From assembly GCA_023403845.1 (NCBI GenBank), contig JAEYDL010000011.1, forward strand, positions 1 through 64,000: a stretch of 64,000 nucleotides of DNA, in the 5' to 3' direction. The stretch comes from Pseudomonadota bacterium (GTDB taxonomy: Bacteria > Desulfobacterota > Desulfovibrionia > Desulfovibrionales > Desulfovibrionaceae). Both the position numbers and the translations under genes were made by a program. The notes beneath the pieces were generated by a model. That model was not told where the DNA came from, did no database searches, and saw only the letters and a list, made by a program, of their open reading frames with translations. Positions 18,855 to 27,457 of the stretch are shown here, piece by piece; positions within the stretch are counted from its first letter, which is position 1; each line of letters opens with the position of its first letter.

Positions 18855-19277
18855 ATGGACATGTTGATGCAGCCCTCCTCCTATGAAGAAACGCCTCTCT
18901 CCCCGCGCAGCGTCTGGAGCGTCCTGCTCACGCTGCTTCTGTGTATTTTCTCCGGGCCGCATCTGAACGACAATCCGGGTACCTCTCAGCCCGGACGGAA
19001 CGCATCCATCGTATCCGTCGATTCCCGGCTGATCCCGCAGTATGCGGAACACTCCGCGACCATTCTGGATTCCCAGAAAATTGTTCTGCAGGAAAAAAAC
19101 AAGACCCGTTACGAAAGTCTGCCGGACTCCCTGTTTACCCTGCCCGAAGTCCCGGCACCGCAATTCGCCGCGCCCCGGAACGCCGTTTCCCTCCACCTCC
19201 AGAATCTTCTCCTCCTTCCGCGAATTCATCTGCGCGGCATGCTGCCTCCTCCTCTCGCGCCTCCTCTTGCCGTCTGA
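18855..19277 (+). CDS. Small hypothetical protein with one membrane or signal segment
   Basis: The frame encodes up to 140 residues with the codon bias of neighbouring genes. A hydrophobic stretch (SVWSVLLTLLLCIFSG, residues about 19-34) could be an anchor or signal. The rest is proline-rich and has no motif I recognise. No RBS is visible. Three in-frame ATGs occur within the first five codons, very close to the promoter elements, so the mRNA may be leaderless or the start may differ. It precedes the TRAP genes by about 170 bases. Confidence 0.5.
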   Translation: MDMLMQPSSYEETPLSPRSVWSVLLTLLLCIFSGPHLNDNPGTSQPGRNASIVSVDSRLIPQYAEHSATILDSQKIVLQEKNKTRYESLPDSLFTLPEVPAPQFAAPRNAVSLHLQNLLLLPRIHLRGMLPPPLAPPLAV

Positions 19278-19445
19278 TCTCCCTCTTTGCAGCCGTTGGG
19301 CGGGGCTTTCCCGCCATCTGCGTCGCCCTCTCCGAAACGAAATCGTTCGTCAGCGCTCATCCTTCATACATATACGAGAGCAGCGCCATCGCATCGTGAC
19401 TCCGTTTCAAAAGGCGTCGCCTTCTCCAGCATAAGGCAGGTAATC

Positions 19446-20057
19446 ATGAAAGAGCATCTTGGAGGAGCCATCCGTCTCCTCGACAGGATGGTGGGCTGGT
19501 GCGCCTGGCCGGGTAAGACCGCCGCGTGGCTGATTGTGGCCATCATCCTCCTGTCCGTACTGTCCATTCTTGCGGGAATGTTCCGCTGGCACGTCTTTCT
19601 GTCCTGGACAGATCCGGTCTTTCTATTCGGGACCGAATTCAACTCCACCTCTCTTGTGGAGCTGCAATGGCATCTGTTTGCGGTCATGATGCTGTTCGCG
19701 GGATCTTACACCTATTCCCTCGACGGGCATGTCCGGGTGGATATTCTGTACTCGCGCATGTCCCTCAAATCCAGAGTCGCGATCAACTGGATCGGCGATC
19801 TTTTCTTCCTTCTGCCCTTTGCCCTGTACATCGCCTGGTACAGCTGCGATCTCGTCATGTTCGCCTATCTGACTGGCGAAGCCTCCAGCGAAATGGGTCT
19901 GACCCACCGCTGGGTCGTCAAGGCCGTGCTGCCCATCGCCATGCTTCTGCTCGCGGTTCAGGCCGGATGCCGGGGAGTCAGTGGTCTGCTCCGCTTCATC
20001 GGCCTGTGTCTGGGCATGTCGCCCGCCAGTCTTGACCTTGAGGAGAAAACGGCATGA
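19446..20057 (+). CDS. TRAP transporter small membrane subunit (DctQ family)
   Basis: The 203-residue protein has four membrane segments, as in DctQ. ELQWHLFAVMMLFAGSYTYSLDGHVRVDI is the family signature region, and the segment from LQWHLF to HVRVD is typical. With DctM it forms the membrane part of a sodium-driven, binding-protein-dependent importer for carboxylates or similar acids. Its stop overlaps the dctM start (ATGA). No dctP-like binding protein gene is adjacent, so the substrate cannot be suggested. Confidence 0.92.
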   Translation: MKEHLGGAIRLLDRMVGWCAWPGKTAAWLIVAIILLSVLSILAGMFRWHVFLSWTDPVFLFGTEFNSTSLVELQWHLFAVMMLFAGSYTYSLDGHVRVDILYSRMSLKSRVAINWIGDLFFLLPFALYIAWYSCDLVMFAYLTGEASSEMGLTHRWVVKAVLPIAMLLLAVQAGCRGVSGLLRFIGLCLGMSPASLDLEEKTA

Positions 20058-21379
20058 ACGGAGAACTGCTTCCCCTGCTTATGGGCATCAGTCTGATCGT
20101 CCTGATCTTTTCCGGCTATCCCATCGCCTTCGTGCTCGGAGGCATCGCGATCCTCTTTCTTGATCTGAGCGGCACCGAACCCGTGTTTCTTCAGAACGTG
20201 GCATCGCGCATGCTCGGCACCTCTCAGGACTGGCTGCTTCTGTCCGTGCCGGTGTTCATCTTCATGGGCATCATGATGGACAAGTCGTGCATCGCCAGCA
20301 AACTCCTCTACTCTCTGGACCGAGTGCTTGGAGGCATGCGCGGCGGACTGGCCATCTCCGTAATTCTGTTCGGCACGATCATGGCTGCGAGCACGGGCAT
20401 CATCGGCGCGTCCGTGGTCATGCTCGGTCTCATCGCCCTGCCGGTCATGGAGCGAGAACGCTATAATTCCTGCATATCAGGCGGCGTAGTGGCCGCGTCG
20501 GGCACGCTGGGCATCCTGATTCCGCCAAGCATCATGCTGGTCATGTTCTCCTCCCTGCTTCAGATCCCCGTAGGCGATCTGTTCAAAGGCGTACTCCTGC
20601 CGAGCTTCGTTCTCGTGGGACTGTATCTCGTCTTCGTCTTCGTTCTCGGCCTGCTCTTTCCCCGGCTCATGCCCAGGCGAGAAGGCACCGAAGACAAACA
20701 GCCTCTCAGTCGTGCGGAACTGGTCGAGCTGCTTAAAAACCTTCTGCCGCCTCTGGCTCTCATCCTGGCCGTGCTCGGCTCCATCTTCGCGGGAGTGGCC
20801 ACACCCACCGAGGGCGCCTCTCTCGGCGCACTGGGCGCGACCCTGCTGACCATCATCAATGGACGGATGAACCGGACCATCCTCAAAGAAACGGTACTCG
20901 AAACGGGCAAAATGACCGGCATGTGCCTGTTCATCGCCCTGTTCGCGCCCGCGTTCAGTACCGTATTTCGTGAAATCGGCGGCACGGACATGATCAAGGA
21001 CGCGCTGCTCGCCTCCAGCTTCGGGCCCTACGGCGTGCTCCTCATCCTCATGAGCGCCATCTTCATTCTCGGTTTCTTCATGGAATGGCTGGAGATTTCC
21101 TATATCCTTCTGCCCATGTTCGCCGGCATCATCACACAGCTTGATTTCGGTCTCGGATTCACCAGCAGCCAGCAACTGACATGGTTCGCCATCATGGTCG
21201 CCATCAATCTTCAAACCTCGTTCCTCACACCGCCGTTCGGCATGTCGCTTTTCTATGTGCGCGGCGTCGCGCCCAAAAGCATCACCATGGAACACCTCTA
21301 TATCGGCATCATTCCCTTCGTCATCCTTCAGCTCATGGCTCTGGCCTTCGTCATTTTCTTCCCCCACTTCATCATCTAG
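20054..21379 (+). CDS. TRAP transporter large membrane subunit (DctM family)
   Basis: The 441-residue protein with about 12 membrane segments is the transport subunit. Typical stretches are SGYPIAFVLGGIA, SVPVFIFMGIMMDKSCIA, GTLGILIPPSIMLVMF, GVATPTEGASLGALGA and NLQTSFLTPPFGMSLFY. It is translationally coupled to the DctQ gene through ATGA. It ends just before a strong terminator, so the unit holds only the two membrane subunits. Confidence 0.95.
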   Translation: MNGELLPLLMGISLIVLIFSGYPIAFVLGGIAILFLDLSGTEPVFLQNVASRMLGTSQDWLLLSVPVFIFMGIMMDKSCIASKLLYSLDRVLGGMRGGLAISVILFGTIMAASTGIIGASVVMLGLIALPVMERERYNSCISGGVVAASGTLGILIPPSIMLVMFSSLLQIPVGDLFKGVLLPSFVLVGLYLVFVFVLGLLFPRLMPRREGTEDKQPLSRAELVELLKNLLPPLALILAVLGSIFAGVATPTEGASLGALGATLLTIINGRMNRTILKETVLETGKMTGMCLFIALFAPAFSTVFREIGGTDMIKDALLASSFGPYGVLLILMSAIFILGFFMEWLEISYILLPMFAGIITQLDFGLGFTSSQQLTWFAIMVAINLQTSFLTPPFGMSLFYVRGVAPKSITMEHLYIGIIPFVILQLMALAFVIFFPHFII

Positions 21380-21398
21380 TTGCGGGGAAGACATATCA

Positions 21399-21432
21399 CC
21401 GCGCCGATCATCCAGTGATCGGCGCGGCTTTC
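21399..21432 (+). terminator. Terminator of the TRAP genes
   Basis: A 12-base perfect stem (CCGCGCCGATCA with its complement) with loop TCCAG is followed by CTTTCC, 20 bases after the dctM stop. Confidence 0.75.
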
Positions 21433-21733
21433 CTAAGAGTATGGCAGAAATTCGGGGAATCCCGCAGCCCGGAACAGTGTGGGACGCCATTCATAATCAG
21501 CCCGGGAAATGCCATCCCTCCAACCGCAAAACCTGCATTTCCAACATCACCGCGATTCTCAAAGCCAGCGTCCGGAGTACTCCAGAGCGAATTCATGCTT
21601 CCGCTACACGAAATCTCCTTCCATGCCAGATGGTCTCGCCGAACTGGCCGAACAGCAGGTCAAAACGCCTGGCGCTCAGAAAAGAACCGGAAATTCCAGT
21701 TGGAAACCCTGCTTGAAAAGTTGCTGCGCACGC
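21433..21733. other. Intergenic region between convergent TRAP and CoA-transferase genes
   Basis: About 300 bases between two terminators. Short open frames exist on both strands, but none has an RBS or a recognisable product. I see nothing further in it. Confidence 0.4.
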
Positions 21734-21765
21734 AAAAACCTCCGCCCGGAAAGAGCGGAGGTTTT
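21734..21765 (-). terminator. Terminator of the CoA-transferase gene (bidirectional shape)
   Basis: AACCTCCGC and GCGGAGGTT form a 9-base stem. The minus strand continues with a run of T residues, and the plus strand also has four, so it may serve both sides. Confidence 0.8.
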
Positions 21766-21795
21766 CAGATCAGCCTGTTCCAAACCCGAAACGGC

Positions 21796-23136
21796 TCAGG
21801 CAATCCGGTTGCTGCGCCGCCAGATGCCGCGCTTTTCGGCTGCGGCGATCAGTTCATCGCGGAAGTCGGGATGGGCAATGCCGATAATGCGTTCCGCACG
21901 TTCCCAAAGCGAACGTCCGGCGAGGTCCGCAAGCCCCCACTCCGTCACCAGACAATGCGACTGCGAACGCGGCGCGGTCACGGTCGTTCCGGGATCAAAG
22001 AAAGGCAGAATGCGTGATTGCAGCTTGCCTGTCTTCTTGTCCGTAAACGTGGAATTGCAGCAGATGAAGGCCCGGCCGCCCTTGGACATGTAGGCCCCGG
22101 TCAGGAAGTCCACCTGCCCTCCTGTTCCGCTGATATGGCGCATGCCCGCGCTCTCAGAGTTGAACTGACCGGTCAGATCCACTTCTATGCAACTGTTGAT
22201 GGACATGAAGCAGTCGTTCTGGGCCATGATGGTAGGCGCGTTCACATAATCCACAGGTCCGGAAATGACGTTGCCGTTGCCTCGCACCCAGTCGTAGAGT
22301 TCGGCACTGCCCGCGCAGAACGTGAACATGCTCTTGCCGATATCCGTTTTCTTCATGATGTTGGTGATCTTTCCGGCTTCGGCCATCACCATGTAGGCGT
22401 CGACCAGCATTTCCGTATGGACTCCGAGATTCTTCAGATCGGAAGCCGCGATCATCTCTCCGATGGTATTCGGCAGGCCGCCTATGCCGAGCTGAATCGT
22501 CGCGCCGTCGCACAGTTCGGGCATGATCAGTTCAGCGATCTTTCTGTCTGTATCCGTGGCGGACGCACGGCCGAGCGTCGGCAGCGGAGGATTCTCTCCC
22601 TCCACCACCATATCCACTTCGCTGATGTGCACGGAATTTTCCAGTCCGCCGACGATGGGCAGGTTTTCGTTCACCTCAAGAATAATGTGCCTGGCGCAGT
22701 CAAGAATGGCCCGGGAAGCCGAATTATTGAGCGAGAAGTGGAAAAAGCCGTTCCGATCCATGGGCGTCACGCAGATCATGGCGACATCCACCTCAAGACT
22801 CTTGCGGTACAGCAAGGGCATGGACCGATACAGCATCGGAATATAGTGGCACAGTCCCCGGTCGCTCAGCTTGCGCTCGTAGCCGCCAAGATGCCAGCTC
22901 ACATATGTAAAATGTTCCTGCGTATCGTCGCATTCCACCACGGCGAGAGGGCTGAGGCACAGACCGCCGCGAATCTTGACGTCCTTCAGCTCGTCACGCC
23001 GCGCGGCAAGAGCCTTGTCGAGGGCAATCGGCTGCCCGAGACAGAAACTGTAATCGACCCAGTCCCCGGACTTGATGAGCTTCACGGCTTCGGAAGCCGA
23101 AACGAGCTTGGACTGATATTCCTGAATGCAGTTCAT
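21796..23136 (-). CDS. Acetyl-CoA hydrolase/transferase family CoA-transferase
   Basis: The 446-residue protein matches the family of 4-hydroxybutyrate and butyrate:acetate CoA-transferases. GIGGLPNTIGEM is a CoA-binding loop. LGVHTEMLVDA holds the glutamate that forms the covalent CoA thioester in this family. SGTGGQVDF and a late GLADLAGRSLWERAERIIGIAHP are also typical. It would move CoA between short-chain acids such as acetate and butyrate or propionate. The exact pair is not clear from sequence. AAGGA stands seven bases before the ATG. It is transcribed alone, divergent from rpsF. Confidence 0.88.
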   Translation of the reverse strand: MNCIQEYQSKLVSASEAVKLIKSGDWVDYSFCLGQPIALDKALAARRDELKDVKIRGGLCLSPLAVVECDDTQEHFTYVSWHLGGYERKLSDRGLCHYIPMLYRSMPLLYRKSLEVDVAMICVTPMDRNGFFHFSLNNSASRAILDCARHIILEVNENLPIVGGLENSVHISEVDMVVEGENPPLPTLGRASATDTDRKIAELIMPELCDGATIQLGIGGLPNTIGEMIAASDLKNLGVHTEMLVDAYMVMAEAGKITNIMKKTDIGKSMFTFCAGSAELYDWVRGNGNVISGPVDYVNAPTIMAQNDCFMSINSCIEVDLTGQFNSESAGMRHISGTGGQVDFLTGAYMSKGGRAFICCNSTFTDKKTGKLQSRILPFFDPGTTVTAPRSQSHCLVTEWGLADLAGRSLWERAERIIGIAHPDFRDELIAAAEKRGIWRRSNRIA

Positions 23137-23553
23137 GGGGAAATCCTTCTAAGGGGTTGAGGGAATTCTACGGACTGTTGCGTACAGTATATCAAAAACA
23201 GCGTGATGACCATACCCATTGTTTTCTTGCCCAACCAGCATGACCGCTCCGATTCCGCTTCTTTTTTCGCAATCTCCGGATACCCCGCGCGCCTGGCCCC
23301 GTTTCCGGCGACGATCCGTATCTCCCGCTTCATCACTCCGGTTTCCTTTTTCCCCGTTTCAAGGGTTTCGGTTCACCCCGGACAACGCGCCCCCTCATCT
23401 TCTCCATGCCGCTGCTGCCCGCGCGCAAGGGAAGATACGAAGGTGTCGGACGGGCTGTCCGCCCCCGAAAAACGTTCCCCGTTCTCCCTCGGGAAAAGAA
23501 ATGAAGACTCCCCGATCCCTGATTCGTCAGATGCCCCGTTCCGGGATTTCAGC
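23137..23553. other. Divergent intergenic region between CoA-transferase and rpsF
   Basis: More than 400 bases. The left part holds the 5' side of the CoA-transferase gene, with TATACT on the minus strand near 23190. The right end leads into the rpsF promoter. The open frames here lack RBS and motifs. Confidence 0.4.
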
Positions 23554-23582
23554 TTGACACCCAATGTCTCTGCGCGTATCAA
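23554..23582 (+). promoter_or_regulatory. Sigma70-type promoter of the rpsF operon
   Basis: A perfect TTGACA (23554-23559), a 17-base spacer and TATCAA (23577-23582). The predicted start near 23589 is just before the S6:S18 leader element. Confidence 0.75.
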
Positions 23583-23597
23583 GTTGAGTTCTGCCTT

Positions 23598-23640
23598 GCC
23601 TGTTCTCCGATCCGTGCAGACGGAAAAATCCGGAACAGGC
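23598..23640 (+). promoter_or_regulatory. S6:S18-type ribosomal protein leader
   Basis: The rpsF leader folds into an outer 8-base stem (GCCTGTTC 23598-23605 with GAACAGGC 23633-23640). An inner stem TCCGT/ACGGA (23611-23624) has loop GCAG. The internal loop carries CCG on both sides. The known S6:S18 leader motif is two stacked stems with conserved unpaired CCG placed before rpsF, and it lets the S6-S18 dimer repress its own operon. The match is by eye. Confidence 0.65.
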
Positions 23641-23665
23641 CATAGACCATAAGGAGGATTATGGC

Positions 23666-23968
23666 ATGAGAAAATTCGAAACCCTGCTGCTCCTTTCTCC
23701 GGAGCTGGCCGGCGACGCCCGCGAAGCGCTGCTCGGCACCCTCTCGGGTGTCGTCGAACGCGCCGGCGGACAGGTGGCCGCTGATCACTGGGGCATGCGC
23801 GACCTCGCCTACCCCGTGCGCAAGCAGATGCGCGGCTATTACGTGCGCCTCGAGTATGTCGCCCCCGGCGACACCGTGGCCGAACTGGAACGCATCATCC
23901 GCATCAGCGACGGCGTGTTCAAGTTCCTTACCGTCAAGCTGGCTGATACCGTCGAGGAGGTTGCGTAA
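23666..23968 (+). CDS. rpsF: 30S ribosomal protein S6
   Basis: The 100-residue protein binds 16S rRNA together with S18 in the platform of the small subunit. It has the family start MRKFETLLLLSPEL and the conserved RDLAYPVRKQMRGYYVRLEY. A strong AGGAGG lies upstream of the ATG. First gene of rpsF-rpsR-rplI. Confidence 0.97.
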   Translation: MRKFETLLLLSPELAGDAREALLGTLSGVVERAGGQVAADHWGMRDLAYPVRKQMRGYYVRLEYVAPGDTVAELERIIRISDGVFKFLTVKLADTVEEVA

Positions 23969-23969
23969 C

Positions 23970-24233
23970 ATGGCTTTCAAGAAAAAGTTTGCTCCCCGTC
24001 GCAAGTTCTGCCGCTTCTGCGCGGACAAGGATCTTCCGCTTGATTACAAGCGTCCTGATATCCTGCGTGACTACATCACCGAGCGCGGCAAGATCATCGC
24101 TCGCCGCATCACCGGAACCTGCGCCAAGCACCAGCGTCTGCTTTCCACCGAAATCAAGCGCGCCCGGCAGATGGCCCTGCTGTTCTACACCGCCGGCCAT
24201 TCCTCTGACGTGAAGAAAAAGAGCAACATCTAA
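23970..24233 (+). CDS. rpsR: 30S ribosomal protein S18 (cysteine-containing form)
   Basis: 87 residues that pair with S6 on the ribosome. The conserved LDYKRPDILRDYITERGKIIARRITGT region is clear. Three cysteines, in FCRFCADK and GTCAKHQ, suggest the zinc-binding (C+) form, so a zinc-free paralogue might exist elsewhere for zinc limitation. It starts one base after the rpsF stop. Confidence 0.97.
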   Translation: MAFKKKFAPRRKFCRFCADKDLPLDYKRPDILRDYITERGKIIARRITGTCAKHQRLLSTEIKRARQMALLFYTAGHSSDVKKKSNI

Positions 24234-24244
24234 GGAGACCCGGT

Positions 24245-24772
24245 ATGAAAATCATTCTTCGTGCCGATGTGGAAAACCTGGGTCGCCTTGGCGATGTGGT
24301 GAGCGTAAAGGCCGGATACGGTCGCAACTACCTGCTTCCGCAGGGCCTCGCCATGCTGGTAACCCCCGGGAACCTCAAGGCTTTTGAACTGGAACGCAAG
24401 AAGCTGCAAGCCCGCATGGACGCCCTCCGCGCCGCCGCCGACGATCTCGCCGGCAAACTGGAAGGCCTCGAACTCGTCATCGCCATGCGCGTAGGCGACA
24501 ACGACAAGCTCTACGGCTCCGTCACCACGTCCATCATCGGCGATGTGCTGTCCGCTCAGGGCATTGAAGTGGACCGCCGCCGCATCCTGATCGACCAGCC
24601 CATCCGCACCCTTGGCGATCATCCCGTCCGCGTGCGTCTGCATGCCGACGTGATTGCCTCCCTCAACGTGAAGGTCGTCTCCGAAGACAAGATGCACCTC
24701 GTTGAAGAAGAGGCCGCCGAGGCTCCTGCCGAAGCCCCGGCTGAAGCTCCTGCGGAAGAAGCCGCCGAATAG
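24245..24772 (+). CDS. rplI: 50S ribosomal protein L9
   Basis: 175 residues with the L9 N-terminal signature NLGRLGDVVSVKAGYGRNYL, the long linker helix and the C-terminal rRNA-binding domain. Beyond the usual length of about 150 it carries an acidic alanine/proline-rich tail with repeated EAPA units (from about residue 155). The tail is likely disordered. AAGGAG precedes the start. Confidence 0.97.
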   Translation: MKIILRADVENLGRLGDVVSVKAGYGRNYLLPQGLAMLVTPGNLKAFELERKKLQARMDALRAAADDLAGKLEGLELVIAMRVGDNDKLYGSVTTSIIGDVLSAQGIEVDRRRILIDQPIRTLGDHPVRVRLHADVIASLNVKVVSEDKMHLVEEEAAEAPAEAPAEAPAEEAAE

Positions 24773-24832
24773 TTTCGCTTCCTGCGCCGCCGTCCCGGAA
24801 AGGGACGGCGGCCATGTTCAAGGAGGGGCCGA

Positions 24833-26251
24833 ATGGCTCATGCTAAAGCCTCCTCCGGAGGCGACGTCAGCGCAGTTGACCGCGCGTCCACCGATCTGCT
24901 CCGCCGGGTTCCTCCGCACAGCGTCGAGGCCGAACAGGCCGTACTCGGCGGCATCTTCATTCGCAACAACGTATTCCACATGCTGGTGGATACGCTGACT
25001 GCCGACGATTTTTATCTTCCCGCCCATCAGACCCTGTACACCTGCTTTCTCGAACTGTATCGCAAGAACGCCCCCATTGATCTTGTTTCCGTTGCCGCCT
25101 ATCTCAAGGACCGCAGCGAACTGGAAAACGTGGGCGGGGCTGCCTATCTGGCCGAACTCGCACAAACCGTGGTCGGGGGAGCCAACGCCGAATACTACGC
25201 CACTATCGTCCGGGACAAGGCGCTTCAGCGCTCGCTCATCGGCGTGTGCTCGGACATCATCAGCAACTGTTTCGACCAGTCGCGCCCTGTGGACAGCCTT
25301 CTGGACGAATCGGAACAGGCAGTCTTTTCCGTTTCTGAACGCACCTCCGGCAAGACATTCAAAAGTTCCAAGGAGCTGGTGACTCAGGTTTTCGAAGAAC
25401 TTACCCGCCGTTCGGAACGCAAGGAAATGGTCACCGGCGTCACTACAGGCTACAATCGTCTGGATCAGATGACAGCCGGCCTCCAGCCCTCCGACCTCAT
25501 CATTATCGCGGCCCGTCCCTCCATGGGCAAGACGGCGTTCGCCCTGAACATGGCCATGCGCGCCGCCGTGCAGGACAATACTCCAGTCGCCATCTATTCG
25601 CTGGAAATGTCCATGGACCAGCTCATGATGCGCATGCTCTGCGCCTGGGGCAAGGTGGATCTCTCCCACCTGCGGCGCGGCTATCTGGATACCGAGGAAT
25701 GGAACAGGCTGTACAATGCCGCCGACGTACTGAGTCAGGCTCCCATCTACATCGACGATACGCCGGCCCTCTCTCCGCTGGAACTGCGCGCACGCACCCG
25801 GCGGCTCAAGGCCGAATCCGGCGTGGGCATGGTCATGGTGGACTATCTTCAGCTCATGCGAGGAGCCAGACGCACCGACTCGCGCGAACAGGAAATTTCA
25901 GAAATATCCAGATCCCTCAAGGGACTGGCCAAGGAAATGAACATTCCCGTCATTGCCCTTTCGCAGCTCAACCGCAAGCTGGAAGAACGCACGGACAAGC
26001 GTCCCCTGCTCTCCGACCTGCGTGAATCGGGCGCCATCGAGCAGGACGCCGACGTGATCATGTTCATCTACCGTGATGAAGTCTATCACAAGCAGCCGGA
26101 CAATCCGCACAAGGGTACGGCGGAAATCATCATCGGCAAACAGCGCAACGGCCCCATCGGAACGGCGACTCTGGCCTACCTCGGAGCCTACACGGCCTTC
26201 GAGGATCTGGAACCGGGACTGGCTCCCCAGCCTTCCGAGGCGGGCGTCTGA
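24833..26251 (+). CDS. dnaB: Replicative DNA helicase DnaB
   Basis: The 472-residue hexameric helicase drives the replication fork. The N-terminal domain includes RVPPHSVEAEQAVLGG. The RecA-like domain has Walker A ARPSMGKTAF, Walker B MVMVDYLQLM and DLRESGAIEQDADVIMFIYRD. No intein is present. It follows rplI, the usual order in many bacteria, and precedes cysE by 36 bases. An AAGGAGGGG-type site stands before the ATG. Confidence 0.97.
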   Translation: MAHAKASSGGDVSAVDRASTDLLRRVPPHSVEAEQAVLGGIFIRNNVFHMLVDTLTADDFYLPAHQTLYTCFLELYRKNAPIDLVSVAAYLKDRSELENVGGAAYLAELAQTVVGGANAEYYATIVRDKALQRSLIGVCSDIISNCFDQSRPVDSLLDESEQAVFSVSERTSGKTFKSSKELVTQVFEELTRRSERKEMVTGVTTGYNRLDQMTAGLQPSDLIIIAARPSMGKTAFALNMAMRAAVQDNTPVAIYSLEMSMDQLMMRMLCAWGKVDLSHLRRGYLDTEEWNRLYNAADVLSQAPIYIDDTPALSPLELRARTRRLKAESGVGMVMVDYLQLMRGARRTDSREQEISEISRSLKGLAKEMNIPVIALSQLNRKLEERTDKRPLLSDLRESGAIEQDADVIMFIYRDEVYHKQPDNPHKGTAEIIIGKQRNGPIGTATLAYLGAYTAFEDLEPGLAPQPSEAGV

Positions 26252-26287
26252 TCTTTTCGTGCAACTCTCAGCCGTCAGAGGTCATTC

Positions 26288-27232
26288 ATGCAGAAATTCC
26301 CCCCCATAGCTCCGACTTCCATGCCCAATCTGGACAGTGTAGTGGATCAGCTGTGCGCGCCATCTTCGCTCGAATCAGTCCTGCATCGTTCTTTGCACGA
26401 CACCCCGATGCCGTCCCTCGAGACGCTCGCGGAAATCATATCTCGCCTCAAGGCGGCGATCTTTCCTGGTTTTTTTGGTGTTTCCAAGGTTCATATCGAA
26501 TCCATTCGCTACCATACGGCGGCCAACCTCGACTCCATTTTCCGCCAACTGGCCGAACAGATCCGGCGAGGCGGCTGCTTCGCCTGCGCGAGCTACGCTA
26601 CGGACTGCCTGAGCTGCGAACACATTTCCTCCCAGAAAGCCATGCAATTCATGCAGCGCCTGCCCTATCTGCGGCGCATGCTTTCCTCCGACGCCCAGGC
26701 CGCGTATGAAGGCGATCCCGCCGCTTCCAGCGCGGGCGAAACCATTTTCTGCTATCCCTCCATGCTGGCCATGACCCATTATCGTATCGCCCACGAACTC
26801 TATCTGCTGGGCGTACCGGTCATCCCCCGCATCATTTCGGAAATGGCCCACTCGGCTACGGGAATAGACATTCATCCCGGCGCGACCATCGGCGAAGAAT
26901 TTTTCATCGATCACGGGACGGGCGTAGTCATCGGGGAAACCTGCATCATCGGCAAGCGGTGCCGCCTGTATCAGGGCGTCACTCTCGGCGCACTGTCCTT
27001 CCCCAAAGACGACGAGGGCGTACTGGTCAAGGGCATTCCTCGCCATCCCATTCTTGAAGACAACGTCACCGTGTACGCGGGAGCGACCATTCTCGGCCGC
27101 ATAACCATCGGTTCCGGCGCGATCATCGGCGGCAACGTATGGGTCACCCATGACGTGCCTGCCGGAGAAAAACGTGTCCAGCAGACGGCTTCCTGCCAAT
27201 GTTCCGATGACTCGCTGGTGGGGAAAGCATGA
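26288..27232 (+). CDS. cysE: Serine O-acetyltransferase with an N-terminal cysteine tetrad
   Basis: This 314-residue enzyme makes O-acetylserine from serine and acetyl-CoA for cysteine synthesis. The C-terminal left-handed beta helix shows hexapeptide repeats and GIDIHPGATIGEEFFIDHG with the catalytic histidines. The length fits the EpsC-like subgroup. The N-terminal helical domain contains CxxC-6-CxxC (C97, C100, C107, C110), which I do not know as a standard element of the family and which could bind zinc or an iron-sulfur cluster. Its stop overlaps the start of a small lipoprotein gene. Confidence 0.92.
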   Translation: MQKFPPIAPTSMPNLDSVVDQLCAPSSLESVLHRSLHDTPMPSLETLAEIISRLKAAIFPGFFGVSKVHIESIRYHTAANLDSIFRQLAEQIRRGGCFACASYATDCLSCEHISSQKAMQFMQRLPYLRRMLSSDAQAAYEGDPAASSAGETIFCYPSMLAMTHYRIAHELYLLGVPVIPRIISEMAHSATGIDIHPGATIGEEFFIDHGTGVVIGETCIIGKRCRLYQGVTLGALSFPKDDEGVLVKGIPRHPILEDNVTVYAGATILGRITIGSGAIIGGNVWVTHDVPAGEKRVQQTASCQCSDDSLVGKA

Positions 27233-27360
27233 AGATACGTCGTCTTGTTCTGTTCCTTGCCCTCCTTTCTCTCTGCCTGAGCGCGGGATGCGCGGAAAAC
27301 GCCCGAGTGAAGGCCAAGGGGCAGATGGATATGGGCGTTTCCGTGGAAAGCGGACGCTAG
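27229..27360 (+). CDS. Very small lipoprotein (43 residues)
   Basis: The frame begins at the ATG that overlaps the cysE stop (ATGA) and encodes 43 residues. The N-terminus MKIRRLVLFLALLSLCLSAG is a lipoprotein signal with lipobox LSAGC, so the mature product is only about 22 residues. GGGGAAAG stands just upstream. It is likely translated with cysE. Function unknown. Confidence 0.7.
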   Translation: MKIRRLVLFLALLSLCLSAGCAENARVKAKGQMDMGVSVESGR

Positions 27361-27382
27361 TCCGCATTCATGACTGTCTACC

Positions 27383-27415
27383 GGACCTCCCGGCTCGCCG
27401 CCGTGGGGTCCTTTT
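27383..27415 (+). terminator. Possible terminator after the small lipoprotein gene
   Basis: GGACC...GGTCC with further GC pairs inside is followed by four T residues. The stem is imperfect. Confidence 0.45.
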
Positions 27416-27457
27416 CCTTTTCAAAGAGATAACGGGATGACCTTCCGGAGCTGCAGA

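Noticed and set aside
23133..23336. Minus-strand frame upstream of the CoA-transferase
   Set aside because: It overlaps the CoA-transferase start, has no recognisable product and no RBS.
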